From Sipunculus nudus (lineage: Eukaryota; Annelida; Sipuncula; Golfingiida; Sipunculidae), in contig CM049308.1 in assembly GCA_026874595.1 (NCBI GenBank), forward strand, positions 26,396,367-26,460,366: a stretch of DNA of 64,000 nucleotides, given 5' to 3'. The notes under the pieces were generated by a model. That model was not told the origin of the DNA. It saw nothing but the letters and a program-made list of their open reading frames with translations, and ran no database searches. Positions within the stretch are counted from its first letter, which is position 1, and every line of letters starts with the position of its first letter. Shown in pieces: positions 36,901-45,197 of the stretch. The translations under genes were made by a program, and so were the position numbers.

Positions 36901-39900
36901 GCAGTGAGCAGTCTGCCAAAGCTAAAAATAGAATGCAGCTACTGCACTGAGTGAACTCTTGACCTATACCTGGCTGCACTTCTTCCAATCCTGGCACTGT
37001 GCCAAAACTATTTATAGGGCTGACATCATCTTGGCTAATGGCCAACTAAAAGGTACTGGCAATCTGCCAATGGTAAACCAAGTGCTGCCATCTGTACACA
37101 AAAGTGGTCCATACTTGAAATAACTTTGAAATTTATTTTCCCAATACAGAATGCTTTTCATCTGACTTTTTATAAAAAAGAAATCAGGAATATATGTAAA
37201 ATTATTACTGATGCATACTGAATGCAAAATTAAAATACAGATATAGCTCACTGATGGCAAATTCTTGAATTAAGTTTAGTAGGGATACCAATAATTTGTT
37301 ATCCGTGTACAGTTGTCTTTATATAGCCAGAGAGAGCAGAACATCCATGATTGTAACATTGTCTGGTATGATGAATAACTTGAATCATAAATCTAAATTT
37401 TTTAAAAGCTTTTAAAAAAACTTTCTTGTCAATATTAACCAAAGATAACCTGAAATCTAAATGTCTAGTGGCATGATGTAATAGATGCTGATAAACTGGT
37501 GCCAGGCTAGATGTAACAGCATCACACAGCTAACATATATGGTAAAAATGACTCAATCTCCATAATTCAGCCACAAATCATTCATGTGGAACCATTGATG
37601 ACAATAATTATAAGAATTATTGTAGGGATTATTCTTGTAAAATATTTAACAAACTGGCTTCAGTGGCATCAGTCCAAAAACTTTTCACAGGTTTATAACT
37701 CACATAGGAAGATTTAGCAAACTGGCTAAGTTCAGCTTCCTGTAACCCTGCCAAAAAGCACTGAACCAAAACCATTTGAACAAACTTGAATTATCAACAT
37801 CTGAGGATAATTAATGTGTGAGATTTAAGAATTTGGCCCAGTGGTTTTTGAGAAGAAGATCTTTGTAGTCACTGAGCTAAAATGGGCTGTTATGGCATAT
37901 GACTAAATTAAGCTTTCCATAACTTAGCCAAAAGTCACTGAAAAGAGACCATTTCAACAAACTTCAGAAAACACTACCCTAGGATCATTTCTGTGCGATA
38001 TTAAACATTTTGGCCATATGGTTTCAGAGATGAAGTTTTTTGTAGCCCTCAGTGTGATACAGGCACTGATGACCCATACAAAAAAGGCCGATGCAGGTGG
38101 CGCCACCAATACCTCAATTTCAGATATGACCTATGTGACCAACATTGGCATAAAATATGGTGATGATAGCTCCAGCTGTTTCTGAGATTTAAATTTCAAT
38201 ATGCTTTTTTGCACAGTTAACCAAGTTCAACCTCCTGTAACTCGGCCAAAAATCTCCGAACTTGAACCATTTGTACAAACTTGAGAAAGATTGTTCCAGA
38301 GATCATTTCTGTGAAATATTGGACAATTTGGCTGGACAGTTTCGGAGAAGAAGATTTTTAAAGCTTTTAAAGCTTTTTCCTTATAAAATCTAAGAAAATG
38401 CAGTTAGAAAAAAATTAACAAAATCCGATATAGTTTTTTGGAAGACTGATTATTTGCAAACAAATTTGGTGATGCTAGCTTCTGCCTTTTTTGAGATAGC
38501 TATGGTTAACGTACAGACGACACACGAAGCTCGACGGACAACGCCGCACCATCGCATAAGCTCACAGGTTCACTTAAAACATGACTGAACAACAAAATGA
38601 AATTTATGTATTTTATCAATGACTTTAAAATGGATCTGCTAAATTAATAGAAATATGGAAAAAAATAAAATCATGTGTTCTTAGTTTCAATTTTACCACT
38701 TATATTATCTGCATGTACCTATTTATATCAGAGTAACTTAATACATAGAATGATTGCACGAATTGTTAAATAAAGACCACAACTGAATTTTTTGTTACAT
38801 TTTTTTGTGTATTAAGTAACATAAGATATATATTATAGACTAACATATGCAGTCTATTGTAAGGTATTATACATGTATTACTTTTATGTATGTCTGACTT
38901 TCCTAAATTTACTCTACTTCTATCTATCTATCTAACAAACAATATCAAATTCCTCAAATGAAAGGATATTCACCAAGCATGAGAGTTTAATATCTCCAGG
39001 AATTATTCAGCTGTATGTTAACAACATGTCTGTATTCTCCACACCAACCAGTTACCAAAAGATAGCGCCATCTGTTGTGTAAAAGAAGACCCATACTGCA
39101 AATACAGGACGGATCAAAGCTGACCCTCCCCTCGCACAGGAGCATAATTAGACTCTATGTAGGAGGGCAGTTCTATGGCCTTGACCTTTGACCCCACAAC
39201 CTCAATATTAATTGGGTTCTTCCTTTTTGTGTGAGTGAGCAGCATGTGAAAGACTGAAGGTTTGGGATGAAAAACTTTGGCTTAAAATGCATCCACAAGC
39301 TCTTTAAAGAATTTGGCCCTGTGGCCTTGACCTTTCACCCCACAACCTCAAACCTGATGGGGTTCTTCCTCTATGGGTATATGAGTAATAAGTAACAGAT
39401 TGAGGGTTTCAGATGAAAACTTTGGCTTAAAATGTGTCCAGAGCTTTTCAAGAAAATTGGTCCTGCAGCCTTGACCTTTGACCCCATGACAAAAAAATAA
39501 TCAATAGGGTTCTTCATCTGTGGGTGGGTTAGCTATATGTGAAAGATGAAAAGATTTGGTCAAATTGTTTTGCTTAAAATGCATCCACAAGCATTTTGGA
39601 TGGACAGATGGACAGACTGATGGATGCCCATATGGAGGTGTTACTATATCCCCTCCTGTAACTTCTAAAGAATGCAAGCTTTGCCATGTGTGTGTGGGGG
39701 GGGGGGGGGTCCCTAGTATGGGACAGTAAACTGTCTCTTTGCATTCACTTATTCGGCCCATATTTTCAAGTTCATTCATGCATAAGTGACTTTACATTTG
39801 CAAATATTCCTTGATGACCTTAATGAATCCAGATCATGTGCAAGATCTACACCAAAATCTAACTGAATTGTTGGCCCATTCCAGAAATGTCCTGAAAATT

Positions 39901-42900
39901 TTGTGAGATTCCATTCATGATTGCATGTGTGATGTTGTAAAATAGCACACAAAAACAAGATAAATACATACCCTCCTGGCCAGGCAAAAAATAAAATTTG
40001 TAAAAAACAGACCTGCAGCAGTGAAAAGACTTACCTCTATTGTGGTGGGTCATTGCTGCTGCCAGTTCTAATCCATCTAACTTGCTGTTCTTGTCGTAAT
40101 CATGAAGCTGAAAATAGTGGAACTGCACTTCTTCATTGGTCATGGTATCCAAAGGAGCTTCTATCACACCATCCAGATGCTCTTTAATATGACTGAAACA
40201 AACATTTCACACCAAAGTTCAATGTAAGGTTATTAAGGTAAAGTTGCAACATTATAAATCTCTCCATTACATGCACTGGCGGTATCACAATCATTTCGAC
40301 ATGCAACCTAAGACATCTAGGTTTTAGTGTGTACACAAAATGGCTGCCCCCATGAGCCATTTGAAGGTTACACCGCCATATTGCATCCCTGGGAAACGTG
40401 TGGACCTAATTGACAGGAGTGGGCTAAAGGACAGGACCGGGGTCACTTGGTGCTTCTCACGTTAAATAAAAATGGCAAGTATGGGGACTGTATTTGAGAA
40501 ATGAGCATAAATAATGACCTATTTTATAGAAAAGGTCTGGTTGTTTTAGAACACTTAAATAGAGAGCAAGAGGTCAGCTGACAGAAGGACTGACTTTCGT
40601 GGCCATAGCATAGGCTGAAGCGCCATCTGGTTGCGTTGACGTAAACTGCATTATAACTTGAATTCGAGGTACACATGGTAGCATTTTATGGCCAATAATA
40701 GATAGAGCGGGAGACTAGCGACCTGGAACTGAAACAGGAATGACAAGAATCTCAGTCTGTATATGAGCAATATGCGGATATATTAAACATTACAAGAGGG
40801 AAAATTAATGTGTCTGTGTAACCTAAAGAAACTGGAAGAATACACTTGGTATGGGGGCATGATTGTGACACAAATGTACTCTGAGGACACTGTCAAGGTG
40901 AGAATCTGTGTGGAAAATTCGGTGGAAATTGGATGTGTATGGACAAAGTTATGAGTGGAATAATGCCTTTTTGGACCATGCCCAAATCAGGAAATTAAAT
41001 TTGGATTAAGGGTGACCTGCGGTTTGCCACTAAAAAAGAAATACCTGTATTAGACAGGTTTATGACCTCGAGTAACTTTTCCCCAGACTAGCTCAGTGCC
41101 ATAACAGAGTGGTGTTTGGAATAACAGGTGCCCGGAATCAGAGGTGTGACTGTAGTTTAAACACAGACAGGCGAGTTTGCATACTTATGTAATACATTCG
41201 TTGATGATATTGGTTATGTGATTACATATATTTGTAATTCTGAATTTAAATGTTTAATTAAAAGATAGATGGATTTATAATAAATTAATAATATGTATTT
41301 TATGAGCCACTTCTGGATTAAAAACCAAGTGAATTCCTGGTTAATAAGCTACCACAGATCATTGCAGTGACAGTTCATTATGAAATGGAGACAGCCAAGA
41401 AAACTACCAATATGATATGCCACAGTGAATATTTGACTAGATGTAGAAAATATGCACCAGGCAGAGCACCAGACTCAAATCCTGGAGGTCAAATCTGATG
41501 CACACTGTACCTGTGAAACCCACCTTTTTATTTATTTATTTTTGGACTAAGGTTCATTTTATCTCAGGTAAGTCTTCTCTCTTCTTATTTTACAGAAATA
41601 TAAGAAAATTTCCTCAATTAAAATTTATTTTTATTTTTAAAATATAAAATATTTATTTCTTAAACAATTAATGTTCCTGAGACAATTATCTAAAGTTGCA
41701 TGCCTTATGGTCAAGTACTGTCAACGTTTAATGAAGGGACATCTGACAACACTGATATTTGCTTTTGTATCATAATTCACCAGTGTTTCACCTGTGTTTT
41801 TCTGTAACAAAATAGCACTTTTTTATTGTTTTCCAAGGCAGTAGGTGGATAAAACAAACATCACTAAGGTTACACCTGTCACCCTTCCACCAGAGGTCTT
41901 TTCCACACAAAAGAAACCTCTTCTGTTTGGGCACTGTGGGATGGCTGGGAATACTTGTCTCATAAGTTCTGTCAAACTTTAAAAGCAAAACTTGTTACAT
42001 TTCAAGGAAATATCTATTAATGTATTTCACATGCTCATGTTACAAAATATTATCATTTTCATAAAGTCCTTACCACAAAAACATCCATGTTTAACACACA
42101 AACAGACTGAACAGACTACATTGTCCTCTTTACTTCATGTGTAGCAACAGTACATTGTGGATGTCAGATTATGATTCCAACAACTCCTAAACAACAGAGT
42201 CATTCTCTTCCAAGTCTGGGTGTGTGCAGTGAGCTCTGGCCAATTTTTAAAACCAGTCTTGTTCACTAAACGGGCGTGATGTCACACCGCAGGGAATCAG
42301 ACTCACAGGAGTGAGACTCTGCTGGTAAGGGTTAATAGGCACCTGAATTCAAATCCCACAATGCACTGGGGGTTCTAAATACACCAGGAAAAAAGGTATA
42401 ATTGTAGCGAAGGTAATGTAGTCAAATATGTTGGTTAAGAATAAGTTTCAAGGCAACTTACATAAACGTGGGTGTTTTGTGGTGAGGAGTTATTTAATGT
42501 AATATTGAGTAATGTGAAAATGCACATATGAATGTAAACAGATAGTGTATCCTTGAAAAGTAACAAATCTAGATATTAAAAAGTTTGACACATGCTGTCG
42601 GGCAGCTGTCCCACAGTGCCCAACTGGAAGAGGTGCATTTTTATTAAAAACACCTCTGGCTGAAGGGTACCAAGACTTCACATCAGTTAACATACATACC
42701 ACTTAGTATGAAAAGGGTGCTACTTACAATTGCAGGCATAACATGCCATGATGAGACCATGCCATAAATGTTTATAAAATATAGAATCATGAGAAAAAAC
42801 AATCTGTCTGTTAATATCAGACCTGAATCATACATACCCTGTGTGGCGCACATGGTCAGGATCATGTAGTAAGTTCTTTCGATCCCCGTCCCCAGCGACT

Positions 42901-43002
42901 ACCGGAACGCCATCTAGAGGAGAGTCTTGAGCATGTGCAATGGCAAAGAGTCCAGTGACTATCACTGTACATAAACACACTATAACCTGGGACATATCCA
43001 TG
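18837..43002 (-). CDS. MCFD2: MCFD2 orthologue, secreted EF-hand cargo-receptor subunit (three coding exons)
   Basis: Coding exons 43001-42838, 40192-40035 and 18982-18837 join in phase (164+158+146 nt) to give 155 residues plus TAA; human MCFD2 is 146 residues. Residues 1-24 form a signal peptide with a hydrophobic core and an AHA|QD cleavage site. EF-hand loop 1 is D86-E97 (D86, D88, N90, D94, E97; the usual Gly at loop position 6 is Ser91). Loop 2 is D135-E146 (D135, N137, D139, G140, D143, E146) and contains the family-typical DDKNNDGY segment; loop 1 is preceded by the family-typical HYFxxHDYD. In vertebrates MCFD2 binds LMAN1/ERGIC-53 in a calcium-dependent way and helps secretory cargo leave the ER; the same role here is inferred. 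Introns are 2,645 bp and 21,052 bp. An acceptor directly before the start codon implies an upstream non-coding exon. CGREF1 is a related alternative, but length and motifs favour MCFD2. Confidence 0.9.
19100..19350. mobile_element. SINE-like repeat fragment with hairpin
   Basis: The minus strand carries a degenerate B-box-like GAGTTTGAATCTC (19333-19345). A perfect 9-bp stem with a 4-nt loop (GTTCACTCA/TGAGTGAAC) lies at 19223-19244. It ends near an A-rich tract. The assignment is tentative because no A box is present. Confidence 0.35.
20293..20470. mobile_element. pogo/Tigger-like MITE
   Basis: It starts TA|CAGTGGAACTCTGCCTTACGAC and ends with a diverged inverted version (GTTGTGTAATTGTGGGGTTTTAC). 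Internal 'CACAATTxCGACC' and 'AAGTTATGACCAC' blocks are also mirrored. A CAGTRGAACCTC-like terminus is typical of Tigger elements; decay is considerable. Confidence 0.5.
20985..21165 (-). mobile_element. Family D SINE/MITE copy (truncated)
   Basis: It shares the ordered blocks GGCATTT.GGAATGGGCCA, GTCATCAAGGAATATT, ACTTATGC, GATGAATGAAC and ATATGGGC with the reverse complement of 39735-39975, and with 61810-61940. The outer part is missing. Confidence 0.6.
21460..21965. repeat. Degenerate ~52-bp minisatellite
   Basis: The motif (G/A)ACAGGACTGTTTxC followed by TTTATAAATTTCCTTT and GTTTTCxCTGxCCTGT recurs roughly every 47-67 bp (near 21525, 21572, 21622, 21669, 21724, 21777, 21844 and 21896). 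Confidence 0.65.
21965..22500. promoter_or_regulatory. Candidate conserved non-coding block in MCFD2 intron
   Basis: Unique-looking, GC-richer sequence inside the 21-kb intron with no coding signature. Homeobox-type cores are dense: TCAATTAG, GTCTAATCAACTT and TCAATTAAGTGCC (NK-type TTAAGTG). It is the kind of sequence expected of a distal enhancer; no alignment was available to test this. Confidence 0.35.
22500..23510. other. Unassigned AT-rich intronic DNA
   Basis: No exon, RNA or complete repeat recognised. Confidence 0.4.
23961..24117 (-). repeat. TRIM 3' LTR (element orientation)
   Basis: A box TAGCGAAGTGG (24058-24048, an exact TRGYNNARNGG match) and B box GTTCGAATCC (24015-24006). 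The LTR ends TAATACA rather than TAACA because of a small change. Confidence 0.8.
24236..24392 (-). repeat. TRIM 5' LTR (element orientation)
   Basis: It carries an A box TAGCGAAGGGG at 24335-24325 and a B box GTTCGACTCC at 24291-24282 on the minus strand, the same orientation as the element. Spacing is tRNA-like (about 43 nt). Confidence 0.8.
24600..25680. other. Unassigned intronic DNA
   Basis: AT-rich, no exon recognised. A short tRNA-like fragment GAAGTGGTCTAGTGGTCA at 24737-24754 resembles the 5' part of a tRNA-derived SINE. Confidence 0.35.
25680..26470. promoter_or_regulatory. Candidate conserved non-coding block in MCFD2 intron
   Basis: Nearly 800 bp of non-repetitive, GC-richer DNA without coding signature. 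It includes an octamer-like ACATGCAAATGG (26241-26252) and CATAAATATCAATTTG. Its texture contrasts sharply with the surrounding AT-rich repeats, suggesting selective constraint; this is inference only. Confidence 0.4.
26470..27490. other. Unassigned AT-rich intronic DNA
   Basis: No exon or defined repeat recognised. Confidence 0.4.
27495..27935. mobile_element. MITE-like element with imperfect terminal inverted repeats
   Basis: The left end GTGTTTTCCCTGTCC then ATCATGTTCCTGTTC is mirrored at the right end by GAACAGGAGCATGTTCATGG then AAAGAAAACATGC. A CGCCCCCTGGTGG motif lies inside at 27781-27793. No coding capacity. Confidence 0.45.
28829..28857. repeat. Poly(G) tract
   Basis: Nearly 30 bp of G with a single A. 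Confidence 0.95.
29690..30690. repeat. Repeat family C, degenerate ~450-bp units
   Basis: Units contain AAGTTCAGATTCCTGTAACT, CAGCCAAAA, GAGCCATTTGAACAAACTTG, ATTTGGCTGxxxGTTTxxGAGA and GTGCAGGTGGCACCAC. The palindrome-derived core is at 30152-30163 and 30299-30310. The same family fills 37560-38560. Confidence 0.6.
30700..31560. other. Unassigned intronic DNA
   Basis: The segment near 30705-30770 resembles the terminus of a DNA transposon relic, but no matching end was found. No exon recognised. Confidence 0.3.
31860..32300. repeat. TTTCAGGTTTC repeat units with GGTGGCACCACC
   Basis: Two units (31868 and 32190) match the 5990-7140 array; GGTGGCACCACC lies between them at 32012-32023. Confidence 0.55.
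32740..32945. repeat. Dispersed repeat paired with 38960-39115
   Basis: Shared ordered blocks: GGATATTCACCAA, TGTCTGTATTCTCCA, ACCAGTTACxAAAAG, CAGCGCCATCTGTTGTGTAA(AAG) and CATACTGCAAATAC-like. Confidence 0.7.
33130..33245. repeat. AGCTCATTTGA...GTCCATCTGTCC dispersed repeat
   Basis: TTTTAGCTCATTTGACTGAA, then GAGATATAGTGATCACCTTT and repeated GTCCATCTGTCC/CCTGTCTGTCC. This resembles a highly abundant repeat of mollusc genomes (recalled, not searched). Confidence 0.5.
33530..34250. mobile_element. Inverted, shorter relative of the 8.1-9.8 kb element
   Basis: It starts TATCTGCCAAAATCAGAG (the element terminus), then GTGAAGTGAGGCATGGATTG matching the reverse complement of about 9737-9757. 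Degenerate palindromes lie at 33644, 33886 and 34036. It ends with CGCAGCAGTTCACATGTGA, matching the reverse complement of 8218-8236. It holds about one and a half array units against four in the first copy and lacks the GCC-rich end. Confidence 0.7.
34250..34330. repeat. CAAGTGACCCATGGGTCATGACGCTCAGCTG repeat fragment
   Basis: The same block occurs at 6503-6533 and in degenerate form at 1384-1412. Confidence 0.55.
34440..35570. other. Degenerate intronic repeats
   Basis: Mostly unassigned. On the minus strand a strong acceptor-like sequence (TTTCTTTTCTTTCAG) ends at 35136 and is followed by a 29-codon open frame; see findings. Confidence 0.3.
35575..36500. repeat. ~140-bp tandem array with TGACCTTTGACCT
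   Basis: The core TGACCTTTGACCT occurs at 35913, 36050, 36185 and 36331 (spacing 137, 135 and 146 bp). Shared landmarks are TTCTTCCCCTxTTGGTAGG, AGCTATATGTGAAAGAT and GGTTTGGxxTxAAATGxxTCCAC. A more decayed section lies at 35575-35880. Open frames here reflect the repeat, not genes. Confidence 0.8.
36720..37030. promoter_or_regulatory. Repeat-derived cluster of MEF2 and NFI consensus sites
   Basis: Perfect MEF2 motifs (CTAWWWWTAG) lie at 36860-36869, 36922-36931 and 37008-37017, each preceded by TGCCAAA. A perfect NFI site TTGGCAGTCTGCCAA lies at 36843-36857. The segment is internally repetitive (GCACTGAGTGAxCTCTTGACCT at 36772, 36814 and 36947). Confidence 0.45.
37560..38560. repeat. Repeat family C, second array
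   Basis: Units AAGTTCAxCxTCCTGTAACxCxGCCAAAAA, CCATTTGxACAAACTTGA and TTTGGCCxxxxGTTTxxGAGAAGAAGAT recur at about 37729, 37905 and 38223. A perfect GGTGGCGCCACC is at 38096-38107. The end (38510-38560) has ACAGACGACAC...CGACGGACAACGCCGCACC. Confidence 0.65.
38960..39115. repeat. Dispersed repeat paired with 32740-32945
   Basis: Same orientation and block order as 32740-32945. Confidence 0.7.
39130..39640. repeat. Second TTGACCTTTGACC tandem array
   Basis: Cores at 39181, 39328 (one change) and 39471; spacing 147 and 143 bp, with the same unit landmarks as 35880-36480. Confidence 0.75.
39697..39710. repeat. Poly(G) tract
   Basis: G run after a TGTGTGTG stretch. Confidence 0.9.
39735..39975 (+). 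mobile_element. Family D SINE/MITE copy (longest)
   Basis: Runs from TTCACTTATTCGGCCCATAT through CATTCATGCATAAGTGAC, TTCCTTGATGACCTT and TTCCATTCATGATTGCATG, to a tail CATACCCTCCTGGCCAGGCAA. The same tail occurs at 19488-19510 and, diverged, at 61399-61424. The CCTCCTGGCxGAGGC ending resembles the tail of SINE families common in marine animals. Confidence 0.65.
40035..40192 (-). CDS. MCFD2: MCFD2 second coding exon (EF-hand 1)
   Basis: The acceptor TGTTTCAG precedes 40192. The first base completes Gly55, then 52 codons follow, ending with one base of Glu108 before the donor AGAG|GTAAGTC (GT at 40034-40033). It encodes residues 56-107, including the [10 protein letters not shown] segment, which resembles the human MCFD2 EHLEGVI region, and EF-hand loop 1 (residues 86-97). 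Both splice phases fit the neighbouring exons exactly, which is strong evidence that the exon is real. Confidence 0.88.
40193..42837. other. MCFD2 intron between first and second coding exons
   Basis: Mostly unassigned. It contains a decayed tRNA-like fragment at 41455-41505 and a non-repetitive segment at 40310-40480 with ACAAAATGGCTGCCCC. Confidence 0.5.
41455..41505 (+). mobile_element. Decayed tRNA-derived SINE head
   Basis: GGCAGAGCACCAGACTCAAA followed by TCCTGGAGGTCAAATCTGATGC resembles the D-arm end, anticodon arm (CCAG/CTGG stem) and T-arm of a tRNA; not a functional tRNA. Confidence 0.35.
42838..43002 (-). CDS. MCFD2: MCFD2 first coding exon (signal peptide and N-terminus)
   Basis: On the minus strand a pyrimidine-rich tract ending TTTGTTTCAG abuts CATG, so the exon starts at 43002 and the ATG is at 43001-42999. 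A second in-frame ATG at 42995 (Met3) is an alternative start. The exon encodes residues 1-54 plus two bases of Gly55 and ends at a strong donor (GG|GTATGT, intron from 42837). It carries the whole signal peptide and a short acidic linker. The presence of an acceptor shows that the 5'UTR is split. No promoter or upstream exon could be assigned. Confidence 0.88.
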
Positions 43003-43642
43003 CTGAAACAAAGGAGAGGTTTAATATATTTTTAATATTGTCCAAGCGCAGGGTTCAAGCTTTCAACAAAACTTCATGTAGGCTCTACTCACAGATACAA
43101 CTCATCAGTATGATCAGTATTAATTTATAACATGCATTAATCACAAACCATGAATATTGCAAACATGCAGTAAGGAATGACACAACTTATTAACCGGTAT
43201 ATGTCCTTCTCTCCTTTTGAATCAAGATTCATAATTCTGTTTGATACTGATAATAAAGTAAAACTATTACAAACAAGTTTTGTGGCCATGTTCCAGTCTG
43301 CACTGTTCTTTTTTTTGGTGAACATAATCCAGTTATATGAGGGGACATAATCCAGCTTGGCTGCTGACCAAAACAAGGTCATCAAAACTGCCATGTCATA
43401 ACTTTAGATCAACAAAGCTGGAACATCAAGAGAGTGGATTATGACCCATTAGTAAAAAACTAGCTGATCCTATCCTTTCATTTTTTTGCACTTTTAGTTT
43501 CACCTTTAGACCAGCTTATTTTTATCCCAAATATGAAACTTGACAGAATATAATAAAGACTTTCTAAACTATTTTAATATTAATTATATAACATGACAAC
43601 ACACCCCTGAGGCCCTAACAGGTAGACAATCTTTCTGAGCCT

Positions 43643-43804
43643 GTTGTTACAATTGTTCTGATTGACAGCTATCCTGTCCAGTATTACCCACATTCAAAGG
43701 GCTCACTGCCAGCTGGGACTGGGTGTTGGAATTCTCTCTGTGAGTTGTGGGCATACAGTGAGATATCAGGTGGGTTAGCTGTCAATCAAATAAAATGTAA
43801 CAAC
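43643..43804. repeat. Short inverted repeat with PBX-MEIS-like motifs
   Basis: GTTGTTACA...TGATTGACAGCTA (43643-43671) is inverted at 43776-43804 (TAGCTGTCAATCA...TGTAACAAC). The inner 13 bp are identical in both arms; the spacer is about 104 bp. It could be a small foldback MITE or a paired regulatory site upstream of the MCFD2 coding exon. Confidence 0.55.
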
Positions 43805-43966
43805 ATTGGTTCTAGACACTCCATGCTCGGCTGGTATGCATTTCCTGGAAACTCATACATGACTATGATAAAACAGTCTTCATGTCATAAGAGGTCGAAG
43901 AAGCGTGAACAAAGTGGGAGCAAAATTCGACCTATTACTTAATAAGAGTAAATTAGGACACTTTTT

Positions 43967-43971
43967 GACTC
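43967..43971. repeat. BEL target-site duplication (left), GACTC
   Basis: GACTC directly precedes the TG of the 5' LTR and is repeated at 50996-51000 directly after the CA of the 3' LTR. Confidence 0.8.
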
Positions 43972-43977
43972 TGTTAA

Positions 43978-44881
43978 GGGGGAACTTGACACTTTACTGG
44001 CGCCCCCTACTGATGACACTGCAAACGAAAAATATCTAGGTTAATTATAATGTCTTGAGGCTACATATTTTGCCATTTGTGACTTTTGTTGTCATGAAAA
44101 CGTCATCGCTTCGGGGCATCATTTGAGAAAAGTAACTAGAATGAACAATAAATGTTGGAATGCTCAGTGTAACAGCTTTATTTAATTATTTTTTAAATAG
44201 TACCACATTTTTACATAGAAATTTTTAAACAGAATATCATCAGAAGAGGCTCAAGTGCAGGAATATACCAACGGCTATCTTGTCAACTGTCAGTTTTGAC
44301 ACTTGCGAGTAGATGACTAAAAAGTGCATTAATAACACATATGATTGTAAGCGACACTGGTGGTGTAATTATGAAGAGATAATCAGTATTTACCCATAGT
44401 TTTTAGTGCTAATATTTATATTTCTTTTTATATGGGCATCTTAAAATCTGATCAGACGTCAGAAGCCATTTATGTGTGGACTTGCTCTCTGTCTCACAAA
44501 CACCAGCGCCACCTTTGGGGGATGTTCTAAACTAATAATCTCCAAAATTTTCATATTTTGGCCTAATATTTCAAAATCCAACCCATTGACATACACATTT
44601 TTGTATTTAAATAAGATTGATATTTAATTTTGCATGTTTATTTAGAATATTATGAAAAATACATTGGTCAATTTTCTAAAATATGTAACTTTTGTTTCCC
44701 CCTTAGTTATAATATCATATAAAAACCCACCACAAATGTCCATTTTCAACCTCATATACTGCAAAAATAAGCACATTGACCCCCAAATTTTATTTCATAA
44801 TTTTACAAAGTATGCCTTGTAGATATCATGTGCAAAATATCTAAGAAATTCCATTGGTAGTTTAAAGTGTCATGTTCCCCC
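43978..44881. mobile_element. TTAA-type MITE (904 bp) inside the BEL 5' LTR
   Basis: Terminal inverted repeats GGGGGAACTTGACACTTTA and TAAAGTGTCATGTTCCCCC (one mismatch) are bounded by TTAA at 43974-43977 and 44882-44885. Removing the insert and one TTAA joins TGTTAA to GGACAGACTG, matching the 3' LTR start TGTTGAGGACAGACTG. No transposase. TTAA duplication is the hallmark of piggyBac-type insertion. Confidence 0.85.
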
Positions 44882-44885
44882 TTAA

Positions 44886-45131
44886 GGACAGACTGTATTA
44901 TTTAATTATTATCATACCACTGTATTTACCCCCCCCCCTCCCGTTTTGTCTCAGCACACGGTAACTTGCTGCCCTCTATTAACCATTCCCGTACTACATT
45001 ATGTTGCTCTCGTATGTTAGAGGTATTAATAAACAGTCCAGCTATTGTTTCATCACAAGAAGTTTGTTCAGCTTTTTTTCTCTGTGTTTGTGTGACTGCC
45101 ACGGTGTTGAGCTTGTCTTTGGTCCTCAACA
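44886..45131 (+). repeat. BEL 5' LTR (main part)
   Basis: Aligns with 50742-50995. It contains the poly(C) tract, an AATAAA poly(A) signal in ATTAATAAACAG, and ends GTCCTCAACA. Confidence 0.9.
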
Positions 45132-45197
45132 TTTTGGTGCCCAGACCCGGGAAAGTTTCCTGTTTGCGGTGGCAGATAGTTAGCAGAGAAAAGGAGC

